Of a stretch of 29,003 nucleotides of DNA, positions 9,730-20,287 are shown piece by piece. Below the pieces are notes generated by a model. It saw only the letters and a program-made list of their open reading frames with translations, had not been told where the DNA came from and did no database searches. Within the stretch, counting starts at the first letter, position 1; every line of letters begins with the position of its first letter. The DNA is taken from NCBI GenBank assembly GCA_004151065.3, contig NWUY0300022722.1:5905-34907 (forward strand), in the 5' to 3' direction. Made by a program: the position numbers and the translations under genes. The DNA comes from Larix sibirica. Taxonomy: Eukaryota > Streptophyta > Pinopsida > Pinales > Pinaceae.

Positions 9730-11038
9730 AAATGTCAGAATGTTTTGGTAAATCTCCTTGAAACAAGTTAGAGGAGTTTCTAGTTTAGTGCCGAAACAGG
9801 TTGGATCAATTTTTTAATTTGCACCGAAGCGCCACTAGAAGTTGTTAATACTACCCGATGTGTCGTCTCTTTCCTATTTATCGCCAAACTATTAACTTAG
9901 AAATTTTTTAGCAAGGACCAAGTCTCGTTGAATTTCATAAAAGTGATCGGGGAAGGGATCTTATTCGCTGAATTTGTGGTTTTTGTCTCAGAAATGTATC
10001 GGTGTCTTTTACGCTTCTTCTTCGAAACTGTTCGGTGAAGAAATATATTCTTCCCTGATCATGTTGCAGAATGTTTGAACTTTTCGACGAAACTTTTGTA
10101 GTGGTGATTTCAGGAGGATGAATGGGTTCTTTGTGAAACCATATCGATGAATATTGAGGATCAACGTCGATATGGGTCGGTGATCATATGATTCCAGTTC
10201 CGGTCCATAGTCACAAAAGATTGCGAATATTCTTCGAAAAGTGTTGGAATGAGATTATGTTTTAACACCAAACTATTTGTTTTTAACCTTTTAAAGAGCA
10301 ATTTTCAATTGTTTGAGGTCACTGGTAAAGAAAGCTAGGGTTTTGGAAATCCTTTCTAACATCCAAACCCTGTTGATAAATTTTAAGCAAGATTAGGGTT
10401 TGTTGAATTATTTATATTGAGAGTTAGAATTCCGTTTGCGAGCTCAAACATTGTTTCCTCAATGCTGTTGCATTCCTCGTACCAACTAGAAGAGAATCCT
10501 TGCCAAATTGACTACAGACTCAATGATACATTCATCATTTGTCTAGGTAAGCATGTCTTCATCTAAAGTGTTTTTCCACCCATCTTTAGAAGATTGTGTC
10601 TCAGAAAGAGAATGCTTGATTGGTGGTTAGATTTAACCATTTTTTTTTAGTTTCTTCTCTTTCATTGGCTGGTTAAAACCAATTAAAATCCCTAATGCAT
10701 GGCCATTGTCGCCAAAGTAGTGTGAAGAGAGAAATGTCTATAACCTAGCTCTCTGATTCGTTTTCCATATCCGTTTGTCCAAATATTTTAAACCTTAGTT
10801 GCAACACGCTTATTGTTGGCATTCTTTTAGGGCTATACTATTTATGATCTTTTTGAGGAGGGATCTGACATTGTTTCTATTGTCAGAAGATCACATATTC
10901 ATACCTTTAATAACTTTATTCATTGAATTCTTGTTACGACTATTCCTGCATGTGCAAATTTTTCTAGTTTATAGTTTAAATGGAATGTATGAAACCCAAT
11001 GATGCTTCCTTTGATTCACATGATCCATAAATGTCGAA
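9730..11038. repeat. 1,309-bp near-perfect direct duplication, copy 2
   Basis: This is the second copy of the block, with A at 10100 as the only difference seen. It includes minisatellite units (9730 to about 10099) and runs without a break into the reading frame that starts at 11031. If the duplication is an assembly artefact, this copy is the one with the natural downstream context, while copy 1 has the natural upstream context. Confidence 0.95.
10547..10830 (+). other. Possible 5'-untranslated intron
   Basis: The junction AG|GTAAGC at 10545-10552 is a near-ideal donor, and ATTCTTTTAG at 10821-10830 is a plausible acceptor, giving a 284-bp GT-AG interval about 200 bp upstream of the ATG at 11031. 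The interval is T-rich in places and has CTAAT words that could serve as branch sites. Nothing in the sequence proves splicing. The same sites occur in copy 1 at 9238-9521. Confidence 0.2.
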
Positions 11039-12489
11039 GAGGGCTACTAATCATACTGCTAAAGTGGTATTGGATATAGACGATGAAGCTGGTCCAGAAA
11101 TGGCACTAGAAATCCATTTTGGTGATACTAAATCTACCAAAGGAGTAGCCCCTGAGTTCAAGTGGGGTGAACTCTATCATTTGATTAGGGATCAAAACAT
11201 ACCAAAATCGACGATTGAAGAAGATTTGATATACCAAAATATCAAAAAGTACGGTATTCATAAGGCTTCTTTATGCCCAAAATTGTTTCCATGTGCCAAA
11301 GTGATAGGGTGGATTCTCCCCTACGTAGATGTTAAATCCTAGATCATTGCAAGTGCTGCCGGAAAAGGATTTGCTTCCTTCCAGCCTTCCCACATAGGAA
11401 AGTCCTACAATATCCCAACACCCAAATAATTCTTGACAAAAGATTGGATTAAAATCTTGAAGATAGATCACGTAGAGTGTGCGAAGAAGATGTTTCTACA
11501 TGGAAAACAATTGCAGCAAAGAGTCAGTGGAGAGTATGAGACTAAGTTCTTGAAAACCCCTTTCATGTTTCAAGGTTGCTTCCACTCTCCTTTGTAGGTT
11601 GAATGGAAGATCCAATGCATGGTACAATGTTCAACTGGGATGACATTATCTTGAAGAACATGATGCAAGCCATTGAATATGCGCAGAAAGGACTTAAGAA
11701 AAAGAAGGTCGAGTTTCATATGTCATCCTACCTTATTGATTGTATTTTGATCATGAATCCTTTTCTAAATATTGGGTGGAAATGGAATCTTAGCGAAACT
11801 CCAGTGTATGTGGCGTATTAGATCCTATGGAGTCACAAACATGAAAGTTTTTACAAGAAAATTTGTGAAGAGTTCTTGGTACCGTTGAATAAATTGATTT
11901 TTGAGAAAGAACCAAATTACATGTCCGATGAGGCCATTATAGTGGCCACACAACTAGGAGACTATTACCTGACTCCTGAATGCACTTATTTATGTGTCTA
12001 TGGAGGCTCAAAAGGTCCACTCCCGATGCCCAAATATGTTTATGATTATATTGTTTTAAAGGAGACAGTGAGACAGGTATTTATAAATGGTGTTAGGAAC
12101 TTCTTACACGACAATAAGAAAGGTTTTTGGACCCCACTCCCACTCATGGTTGGAGCATATGAATTCAATAAAGTCAAGGAAGCTGAAGAATTTGTGAAAG
12201 AGTTGGATTCTTACCATTTCAGTGAAAATATTTTTGTTAGAAATGATCGCCTCCAGAAAGTGGCTTTGCATTGCCAATCAGTCAAAATTAGTTATGAATA
12301 TGTTGACCAGTTCCTATGAGAGGAGGAAATATACCAAAGAGTAAATAATATTGCACAACTAAACAAAAGGTTCATAAAAAATAAAGGGGAAATATCTAGC
12401 AGGCCAACTGATACACCAACACAAGAAGACTTAGAGGAAACTGGAAGAAAAAAGGCGGTAGAAGAAGCTCTCTCAACTGAAATGCAAAG

Positions 12490-12861
12490 AGACTGCAGGA
12501 AGAAGAAATGGCCAAGAAGGAAGAGGAGGAGAGACAAAAGAAAGAAAAGGCTGAAGAAAAGAAAAAGAAGGCTGAACAAGATAAAGCTGAGAAGTTGGAT
12601 GCTGAACAAGAAGAGAAAATGATACAAGAAGAAGAGTTGAAGAAGAAGAATGACGAGGAAGAGTTGCTCAAGAAAGTTGTGGAATCTCAGGATATACAGG
12701 AAGGTAATGGAAGTCAAGATATGGAAATTTATAATCAGACAGATATCAACCCAAAAATTCCTCTTATTGGAGGACATCTTCCTCTAGTTGAGCTAGGACT
12801 CACACCATTCACACCTTCTAAGCAACATTCGGTTTCCAATATGGAAACGATAGTCTACTAA
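12490..12861 (+). pseudogene. Lys/Glu-rich helical segment of the broken frame
   Basis: This is part of the 11031-14144 relic. After a frameshift near 12490 the protein becomes almost entirely Glu, Lys, Gln and Ala (for example KKEEEERQKKEKAEEKKKKA), as in a single long charged helix, then changes to a polar stretch with IPLIGGHLPLVELGL before a TAA at 12859. The DNA is a strong purine tract on the plus strand, which also explains the Leu/Ser/Phe-rich open frames on the opposite strand. The bias could reflect repeat-like expansion of GAA/AAG codons. Confidence 0.5.
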
Positions 12862-13038
12862 CATAAAAGAAACACTATCATGAAGAGAAACTAAAAGAGA
12901 CTAAAAGTTTCTTCGCATCCAGCTATTGTCACTATACATAAAGTCCCAGTTGTTGAGGTCACGAATAAAGATTCAAAATTCATTGCATCTATAAATGTCG
13001 CTGCAACATTAGCAAATGAAGATAACATACACAAGTTA

Positions 13039-13536
13039 ATGAAAAGCATAGAAAGATGCAAAGCCAAAGTAGTCAAATTGAAATATAATTTGGTGCAGGC
13101 TAGGAGCGAAGGGATTGAAATAAGGCACCGATGTGATGCCCTGGAGTTGGAAAAAGAAGAATCCATGCAGACTATTCAAAGTATGGAATATGAAAAAGAC
13201 TCACTCAATGTACATGTAGTAATATTAGAAGGAGAAAAATCAGATATTCAATCTCAAATGAAGGGACTACAAGATAAGGAAAACCAGTTGGATCAACAAG
13301 TAGAATCTCTTACTATAGAGAAAGGAGCCTTGCAAGCTCAAATACCAGAGCTTAATAGAGAAACAAAATCACTGGTGGAACAATTAAATACTGCAAAAGA
13401 GCATAAGCAATATTTGACACCATTTAATGAATGTGCTTCTGCCTTACAAGAACAACTGTTCCATTCCCAAGAATTGCTCACCGAACAGACTTATGAAGTG
13501 CAAGGGATGGTAACTAGGCTTAAGAAAATTTCCTAG
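13039..13536 (+). pseudogene. Coiled-coil segment of the broken frame
   Basis: This is the longest uninterrupted piece of the relic, 165 codons. It has regular heptad spacing of Leu, Ile and Val (for example LDQQVESLTIEKGALQAQI and KSLVEQLNTAKEHKQYL) with few prolines, so a long parallel coiled coil is expected. Similar composition occurs in cytoskeletal, SMC-like and vesicle-tethering proteins, but no family-specific motif is present. The same frame is readable upstream from 12895 (KRLKVSSHPAIVTIHKVPVV), so the ATG at 13039 is probably internal and not a true start. Confidence 0.55.
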
Positions 13537-14569
13537 GAAGCCACCGCTACAAGGAAAAATATTACATAAATTTATGACAGGATAAATACGCTGAATGCCT
13601 AGAGGAAAACAACCAAATAATTCCCTCCACATTTTCCTAAGATATCTACACCTGAACTCAAGATAGATTTTGCAATTTTGAATAGTTTCCAGAAAGCAGA
13701 AAAGAAATTGCAGAATGAAGTGAGAGATTCCATCTCCAATTGTGAGGATATTCACAAGAGTATTTCCAGAGCTTTTGAAAAGTGTCATCCACCTCCTCCC
13801 AACTCATTTGAAAATCTAGTACCAAAGGAGAAACGCTTGGATGAATTGAGGAATATCAAGGAAGAAGACATTGTTGCTATCATGAGTTTAGAGACTATCA
13901 ATCCAGAAGATATATCACTCCAGAATATATGAAAGTGCGCATTGTACAAGCTACAATGAAGGCACATTATTTAGAAAATGGCCATAACACAACAACTAAA
14001 GGATTGGATGCCATGGTCAAAGATTTACCATTTCATGAAGTAACTCTAAAGTTATTAGAACCTCAACAATTAAATGTTATATCTTACGAAAGTGGTATTT
14101 GGAATGATTATATCCAAACTCTAGAGACTGCTCCACCATCTTAGTATGATATCTTATTGTATTTTGATATTTTGATCACTTATTTTGTAATCACAAAAGG
14201 ACAAAAGTTTTGAAAGGTAAAAGGTCCGAGGAATGTGAAGTGATAAGTCACCCAAAGGTTGGGTTTGTAAAGATAAATAGGAGAAATTAGACGAGGAGAG
14301 GGATTTTGGCTTGTGAAGGATTGCACTAGACTCATATGTAAGAAACTATTTTCTACTAATGAGAAAGACAATTTTTTGGGTGGAAGCATACATGGGATAT
14401 TGTGTCAAAGCATGCAAACGAATGTGCATTACTATTTTCTTCAATTTTTTTTATGGATATGCAGTAAGATCTTTCTTGTTCTGTTGAACTATTCTGATAG
14501 TTTTTTGAACTATCTTCGTTTTTATGAATGCAAAATGAAAATTTCTGTGTACTTGTGAGTAATGAATGT

Positions 14570-14575
14570 AATAAA
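14570..14575 (+). promoter_or_regulatory. Possible polyadenylation signal
   Basis: AATAAA occurs about 430 bp after the last stop of the broken frame at 14144. The distance is plausible for a plant 3' untranslated region, but the hexamer is common by chance in AT-rich DNA. Confidence 0.15.
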
Positions 14576-15702
14576 TGTCAATTCTCAAGTTATCTATGTG
14601 GTGATTTTATTTTGTGTCTGTTAAATACATTATCTTCAGTAGTTAGCTTATGGAATTGTATGATGCAGTTTACAGTCATTGCTCCCTCTTAAATTTGCTC
14701 CTTGAAATGATAGGTTAAGTAGATTAGAATCCTGCATTTAATTAGGACATCTTCTTGGTTGACTGATAGTAAAGAGGTGACAAGACGAGAGTTAAGAACT
14801 TGAACATCACTAAGTGAGGCCTCTTTATACCCGTTAAACAAGCATAGGTAGAATCATGTGCGTTTAGAATTAGTAATATACATTGCATACAAAACCCTAA
14901 AACCCTAAACGGTGGATCGGGTTGCACCCGATAAACCTATCACAAGGGAATATTGGACCGTAAACCGGACGGTTTCCCTATTCCAAACAATGAAGAGTCT
15001 AATTGGGAATTTTCATTAGGGAGAACCCGTACTATCGACGCAGGTATTTTCCAGGCGTCAACATGTAGAAATATGTGATTGCAATAAGTAGCAAAGGCGA
15101 GCAGTCTTAGGAGAATGCATTGGCATTAAGAAACACGTGGCTAATTTCAATGGGAATTAGACTCGGAAGCACAAGAAACTGTATGGAAATGCAATATCAC
15201 AAAATGAAAAAGTTTGAGGGTCCCCATGGTGATGGACAAAATAATAGTTAGAGAGGGTCATGAGGCTTCATCTTGAGGACATGGCGTGGATAATTAGGGA
15301 CTCGTGATCCTAACACAAGCTTTAGCATGGGTACCTGAAGACAACAGGGTTCTAACTAGGGTACCCATGAGTTGGTAATCTTTAACATGGATTATTACGA
15401 ATTTTATGAGAATAGAGGGCCAATGTTGCATTTGCATGTGTTGTGATCCCAAGGTATGAACATAATGTTAGGGTTGGTGCAAATTATGCATGATGGATAT
15501 GACCTACCCTATATTCCAGTTTAGGGAGACAAGCATTTTAATCGGACCACCGAATGGACAAAAAGAGCTTATGTTCTTGTTCTCCTGCTCAAATTAGTCA
15601 TTTTATATTTTTTGAAATATTTAATATTGAAGAGGAGGTAAAAGCAACCTAATCTACTTATAATATAATAAGCACAAGTAGATTTTTCCCATACCATAGG
15701 TT
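14576..15702. other. No gene recognised
   Basis: No supported coding frame on either strand. It lies between the coiled-coil relic and the 3' end of the minus-strand Ty3/gypsy pol. The 3' LTR of that element should lie here, but I could not define it. The segment 14891-14910 contains two telomere-type words, described separately. Confidence 0.35.
14891..14910. repeat. Two telo-box-like words
   Basis: The 20 bases contain AAACCCTAA twice (AAAACCCTAAAACCCTAAAC), close to the plant telomere unit CCCTAAA but with an extra A between the words. Such telo-boxes are known in plant promoters and as short interstitial telomeric repeats. With only two units, chance is also possible. Confidence 0.4.
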
Positions 15703-16130
15703 TTATGTATAATACCTCTTCAGATAGAGCCCATTTCTATGCCCTAGAATGTTCCAATCAAAATATTATAGCTCATAAGCTCCCTTATTTAACACTTGCT
15801 TTAAGATGTAAGGACCAAGCCAGATTGAATTGAATTTACCAGGCCCTAGATTCTCATCTTGTTGGTCATATACAAGCACCGTATCTCCTTCATAGAGCAC
15901 ATGAGGATGGGCCGATTTGTCATATTGAACCTTCACACATTTCTTGTGTGATTTGTTAACAATAGCTGCATCTGTTCTATGCTCATCTAATTTTTACAAG
16001 TATACCAAATGTTATTCTAATTGGGTAGTCTCTAGTAAGAGCTCAATAGATAACTTTGAAGAAGGAACTTCACATTCTATGGTTGTGGAATACTGATCAT
16101 CAAATTCAATTTGGGTAGATTTAAAATCAT
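15703..16130 (-). pseudogene. Ty3/gypsy integrase C-terminal region
   Basis: The minus strand reads ECEVPSSKLSIELLLETTQL, a stop, HLVYL, a stop, KLDEHRTDAAIVNKSHKKC, YEGDTVLVYDQQDENLGPGK and WLGPYILKQVLNKGAYEL. This is the typical end of Ty3/gypsy integrase, with the GD-LV--YD and the WLGPY words of the C-terminal DNA-binding fold. The pol ends at RNGLYLKRYYT before a TAA at 15703-15705. No chromodomain is seen after it. The catalytic D-D-E core that should precede it is missing. Confidence 0.85.
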
Positions 16131-16479
16131 GGTATGCATGTTTTAGAACTATAGCCTTATAAACTATTTTGGTTGCATACAAAATAGGAACAACCCCCTT
16201 ACACCCAGTTCCTTGAGTTTTTTATGGTATTATCCACGGGTCTTCAAAATAGGAGGTCCTGAATTGAGACACTTTCATCGTGGAAGTAACAACGACATAT
16301 GCTATAATGTGTATTAGAGCTGCATTGCCATCTAGGTTGGGTGGAGGCAAATTGAATGTTCCCATTAATGTAGGATACTTTCCCACACCAACATTTTCAC
16401 ATTCCTTCCCATAATGAATTATTAAGGGGATATTTGTACCAGAATTGTGGGTGGAATCATTTCACTGAAATGGTAACTG

Positions 16480-17203
16480 ATTGATGGTAACTATATTTCC
16501 TTCGTGGGGAAATTTAATCACTTTAAATATCAAAGATACCACAACCATCATGGAATGAGTCCAAATTATACCTAGTAACTTCCACTTCTACATTAATTTT
16601 CTTGCCCCCTAGCTCTATTGGGAGAGCTAGTATGATTCCATGGGGTTGGGACGAGTGACCATTAAATTCCTTTAACATGGTTACCGGGGGAACAAATTAT
16701 GGTGAGCCAATAGATTTCCAACATGATAAGAACATTACACAATTGGATTGTCCCTCACCTACAACAATTCAGTGGATGTTTGACCTACAGGACAAAAACT
16801 GTATCTGGAAAGTTGCATGATGAGGTAGGGGAGGCTTCCAATTATATAAATCAAACATAAACAATTGACTGTCCAAAGGATCCGTGGACCCTATACCGAA
16901 AAGAAGGGTCTTCTTTTGAGTAGGACAACTTTGGAGGACTTCAAGGGTGGAAATTGCATAAGGACCCTGAGCCAGATCTTCCACTATGCTATACTTTTGG
17001 GCAACACATGCATTTGGATTGTACATGGATTTTTTTAGAACACCTTTTGGTATTATGGGAATAGTATCATTCACTAGTTTCTCTATGTGTAATGGTTGAG
17101 TTGTTTTGGATTGAGGACTTTTCTTTCCTTTAGATCTAGATGTGGTTGACTCATAGTTTATATTCCTTGTTTGGAGGTTTGTTTCCCGGTGACACATGAG
17201 CAC
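16480..17203 (-). pseudogene. Ty3/gypsy protease region, catalytic site lost
   Basis: A 144-codon open stretch (16769-17203) contains YSIVEDLAQGPYAISTLEVL, QSCPTQKKTLLFGIG and WKPPLPHHATFQIQF, which in plant Ty3/gypsy elements lead into the aspartic protease. After a TAG at 16766-16768 the frame continues with IVVGEGQSNCVMFLSCWKSI. Related elements carry a D-E-G-A-S-type motif here (from memory of the family). The Asp position is Gly (codon 16757-16759), so the protease is dead. IELGGKKINVEVEV follows, and the second half of the fold fades out near 16480. Confidence 0.75.
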
Positions 17204-17399
17204 TTATCTTTGGCTTGGATTGCCCCATTTTTATGAGTCACCTTGGTTTCCCCCTTGCAAGGTTGCAGGTTTTGGGTTAGCAGTAGCAATCATTTGTTGT
17301 TGCTACAGAGGGAACATACTAGTTAGCACAACTGGTTGCTTGGTAATTTCCTGTTGCACTAACAACCATTTAGAAAATTCTATTTTATGGCATAAGTAG

Positions 17400-18845
17400 G
17401 TCAAATGATCCTCTATGCATAAGTTTCATGAGAACTTGGAATTCTTCTTTTGTTCCTTACCCCCACCAACATTGTTATCATTATTGTTGTTGTTATTCAC
17501 ATTATTGTTTCTATTATTTCCATTTTTCTTATTTTTATTTTTCTTTCCTCTAGGATGTTGATTTACCTTAGCATTAGCCATTTGTACTAACAAAACATTT
17601 GTAGGGAAGTTGGGTTTGGGGATTTTGTTATTTTTCTTCTTGGATGTAGGTGCACTTTGGTTGTTACCTTGACAAGCCATGGAATTCTCAACTGAACCAA
17701 TCACACCATCAACATGAGGTCTAGGGGTTGGTTTCATCGAATCGGTATCTTCTCTAGGAGTAGTAGGCATAATCTTGTACATCATTCTTGACCGGGAATA
17801 CACCAAATCAAGTCGTTAAGCCTTAATAATGGATTTCTCTTCTATTTGTACCCCAGAGAGGGCCACAACCTTCTCAATGAAAGGTTGCAATGATTTAATG
17901 AACCGATTAGTTAAAAACTCATCGAGAATTTATGCCTTTATTAAACTAAGTCTCCTTCTCCATTCATGAATGTAATAAGATATGTGTGTGGACTTATCAT
18001 GTCTGAATGAATTCAATATTTTTGTGCCAATATCATAAAGGACTGGTAATTGAAAATGATTCAAGAATTTCATTGCAATCACATTGAAGTTATGGAAGGA
18101 AGCTCGTGGTAATTAAATATACCACTTCATTTCTATCCCTATTAAGGTCCTTTGGAAGAGACACAACCCAATGGAATAATCCTTCAAGAATTTCTAAGAG
18201 CACCAAAGATGGAATGTCATCACATGGTTTGCCGAATATTATTTAGGATTACATTCAAAATTAGGTATGTCTGAAGGAAGTTTGGTAGGGATAGGAGGCC
18301 ATCTAGGATCATGTAACACAGGGTCATTGTTTAGCTTCGTAAGATCTGGCAGGTTCAAAGTAGCCAGGAAGGGTAGCTTAGTATGTGCCATATAATTCCA
18401 AGCCCTAGGAGAATATTTTTTCCCATTGGTTTGTATTGACAAAATATTGTCTTAGTATATAAGGATTCCCAAGAATCGTGAAAGGTTGACTATTTTCTCC
18501 AAAGTTTTGATTTTGACCAAACTGAGTTTGTATAAATGGAATCATATTTCCTCCAGGTATGCCCCTCATGAATGGTTGGTTTCCTTGAGAGGTATTAACA
18601 TTTGAAGGATTGACCATGTTCATCCCTCCTACCTTAGGTACACGAAAATTTCCTTGGTGCATATTATGCCCCTAGGGAAATATGGTACTAGCACCCTCTA
18701 TTCTCGAATTAATTGTATTGTTTTGATGCACATTTTTTCCTAAAGGAGCAACAATTCTCATACCTACCATACCTGCATTCCTACATTTTTACTTGAAGTC
18801 TATGATCCTATTTATAAGTTTAGCTTGTGGTTCATAGCCTTCTAT
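17400..18845 (-). pseudogene. Ty3/gypsy gag, degenerate
   Basis: This is the capsid polyprotein gene (retrotransposon gag family). It reads LATLNLPDLTKLNNDPVLHD and RWPPIPTKLPSDIPNFE, then VMTFHLWCS, NHFQLPVLYDIGTKILNSF and HISYYIHEWRRRLSLIKA, and ends with DLVYSRSRMMYKIMP. Stops and a frameshift near 18430 interrupt it. The C-terminal part is Lys/Asn-rich, with an asparagine run encoded at about 17466-17520. A partial CIEDHLTYLC word near 17410 resembles the single zinc-knuckle-like motif that follows gag in this group. The N-terminus is taken to about 18845 from weak but continuous coding signal. Confidence 0.88.
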
Positions 18846-20287
18846 ATTACCGAATTTCCAACTACCTTAAACGACTCTTGAGCTTCTCAAGGTGACTCTT
18901 GAGATTCTAAAGCTCTCAACTCACTTCAAAGTTTGTCTTATCCTCACTTTGACTATTCTACTAGTTTGTTAGAATAAACTTCTTAAAGTTAAGAAATTTT
19001 AATATTTTTCTCACTCATGTGAGAGTTTGAAAAATAACACTATTTCCAGATAGTTAATATCATTAATAAGATGTCCACTTCTTCATTCCTACTATCATAC
19101 TTCCAACACTTTGATTTTTGAGCATAACCTACGTCTGCATTTCACTGGAAATTGTGTTGTCTCCACATTTGTTGTTGGGTTGGGGACAATGTTTATCATC
19201 CTCTTTATTCATTATTCTTTGAACTTGCATCTTGCTTGACAAATGGATATTATCTTGCATTAGGAAACATTTTTTACATTCCCCCTAGCTGCTTCGGCTC
19301 AAGGTGCCTTCTTACTTATCGATCTTGAGTGAAGTTGCATTGGTACTAATATCCCATGTTCATTCTCTTTCACCATTGCTCATGAAGCTTCTTTCTTCAT
19401 TCGATTCTCTACATACAAAATACTTTGTAAGCATAAAATAATAGTGTAAATACATGGTCTAACTACGTTGTTCTTACACTAAAGGAAGATATATTACCTT
19501 GGTATCCCTAATAACTCGCTAAATGAATCAAAACACCAAAAAAATCATAACTAGTTTATAAGAAAATAAGTATTTTGTAAACGGAACATGATTAAAATGA
19601 TGTAAACGTGATGAATAAGAGATGTGTGCAATTTATTTCCATCCCTCAAATGAGCATTGTCATCTTGGAAAATTTCATTCATTTGTGCCAAGAGAAACGG
19701 TGCTTAAGTCATGAATTAAGATTTTTTTGTCACTAAATGTTATTTTTAATAAATTTGTGTCAGTGAGCTAATAACCAAGGAAAAAATGGAATATGAGGTG
19801 TATAGCCAAGTGATATGGAGGAACGAGTATCATGAATATAATTTTAAACTTAGATTTGATTTCGAAGGATTGTATAATGATTATGAGGTCTTCCACCTGC
19901 CCATTTAAAAAAAATCACTGTTTAATTAAAATTCTTGTCAACATTGGAATAAAATATATTATCCACAAATTGGAAACCAAGTATGCCACCTTGTGACCAA
20001 TCAATATATAGGTAATTTATCACAAGAAACATGATTCTAAGTATTCCAACAATCACCCAATGTTCCATGTTGATTCCGAACAACGCTCTTGCCTACACTA
20101 CTTAGTTAAACATGGTAAGAAAATGGAAATGATATTCTAAAACATCATGAGCATCAAGAAAGGATGGTGTTACAGGTAAAGGCATGTCAAAGCCCATGCA
20201 TTGGAAATATAACACCTACAACTAATGTCTTGGCACCCAATATTTCCTAGGGAGTAAAATCATCGCATTTGCAAGTCGGATAATGTC
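18846..20287. other. No gene recognised
   Basis: No supported coding frame. The leader and 5' LTR of the minus-strand Ty3/gypsy element should lie here, but no primer-binding site or terminal repeat could be identified. ACTCTTGAG occurs twice close together (near 18873 and 18895), a minor local repeat. Confidence 0.35.

Larger units (their letters stand above)
11031..14144 (+). pseudogene. Broken long reading frame with coiled coil, unknown family
   Basis: I do not recognise this family. From the ATG at 11031 coding-like sequence runs for about 1,030 codons across four frame segments: 11031 to about 11595, about 11598-12490, about 12490-13930, and 13929-14144 (TAG). Stops interrupt at 11340, 11427, 11595, 11600, 11819, 12317, 12859, 12892, 13534, 13567, 13600, 13618 and 13930. 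The first roughly 430 codons look globular, with motifs such as PEFKWGELYHLIRD, MFNWDDIILKNMMQ, CTYLCVYGGSKGPLPMPKY and GFWTPLPLMVGAYEFNK. A Lys/Glu-rich helix and a long coiled coil follow, then a short C-terminal part. No protease, polymerase, integrase or zinc-knuckle motif is seen. A TAA directly precedes the ATG. It may be an accessory or gag-like frame of a non-autonomous element or a decayed host coiled-coil gene. Confidence 0.6.
15703..18845 (-). mobile_element. Ty3/gypsy remnant with pol core deleted
   Basis: Read on the minus strand, a retrotransposon gag (about 18845-17400) is followed by a protease-region remnant (about 17203-16480), a short spacer, and then at once the C-terminal end of integrase (about 16130-15703). 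Reverse transcriptase, RNase H and the integrase catalytic core, normally about 2.5 kb, are absent. The element therefore depended on another copy for movement, or lost its core after insertion. Stops and frameshifts are scattered through gag. No LTR pair could be delimited. Words such as TLNLPDLTKLNNDPVLHDPR and YSIVEDLAQGPYAISTLEVL are typical of plant Ty3/gypsy gag-pol. Confidence 0.9.

Noticed and set aside
12292-12777. Long minus-strand frames rich in Leu, Phe and Ser
   Set aside because: They lie opposite the Lys/Glu-rich purine tract of the plus-strand relic, and their composition follows from that tract.
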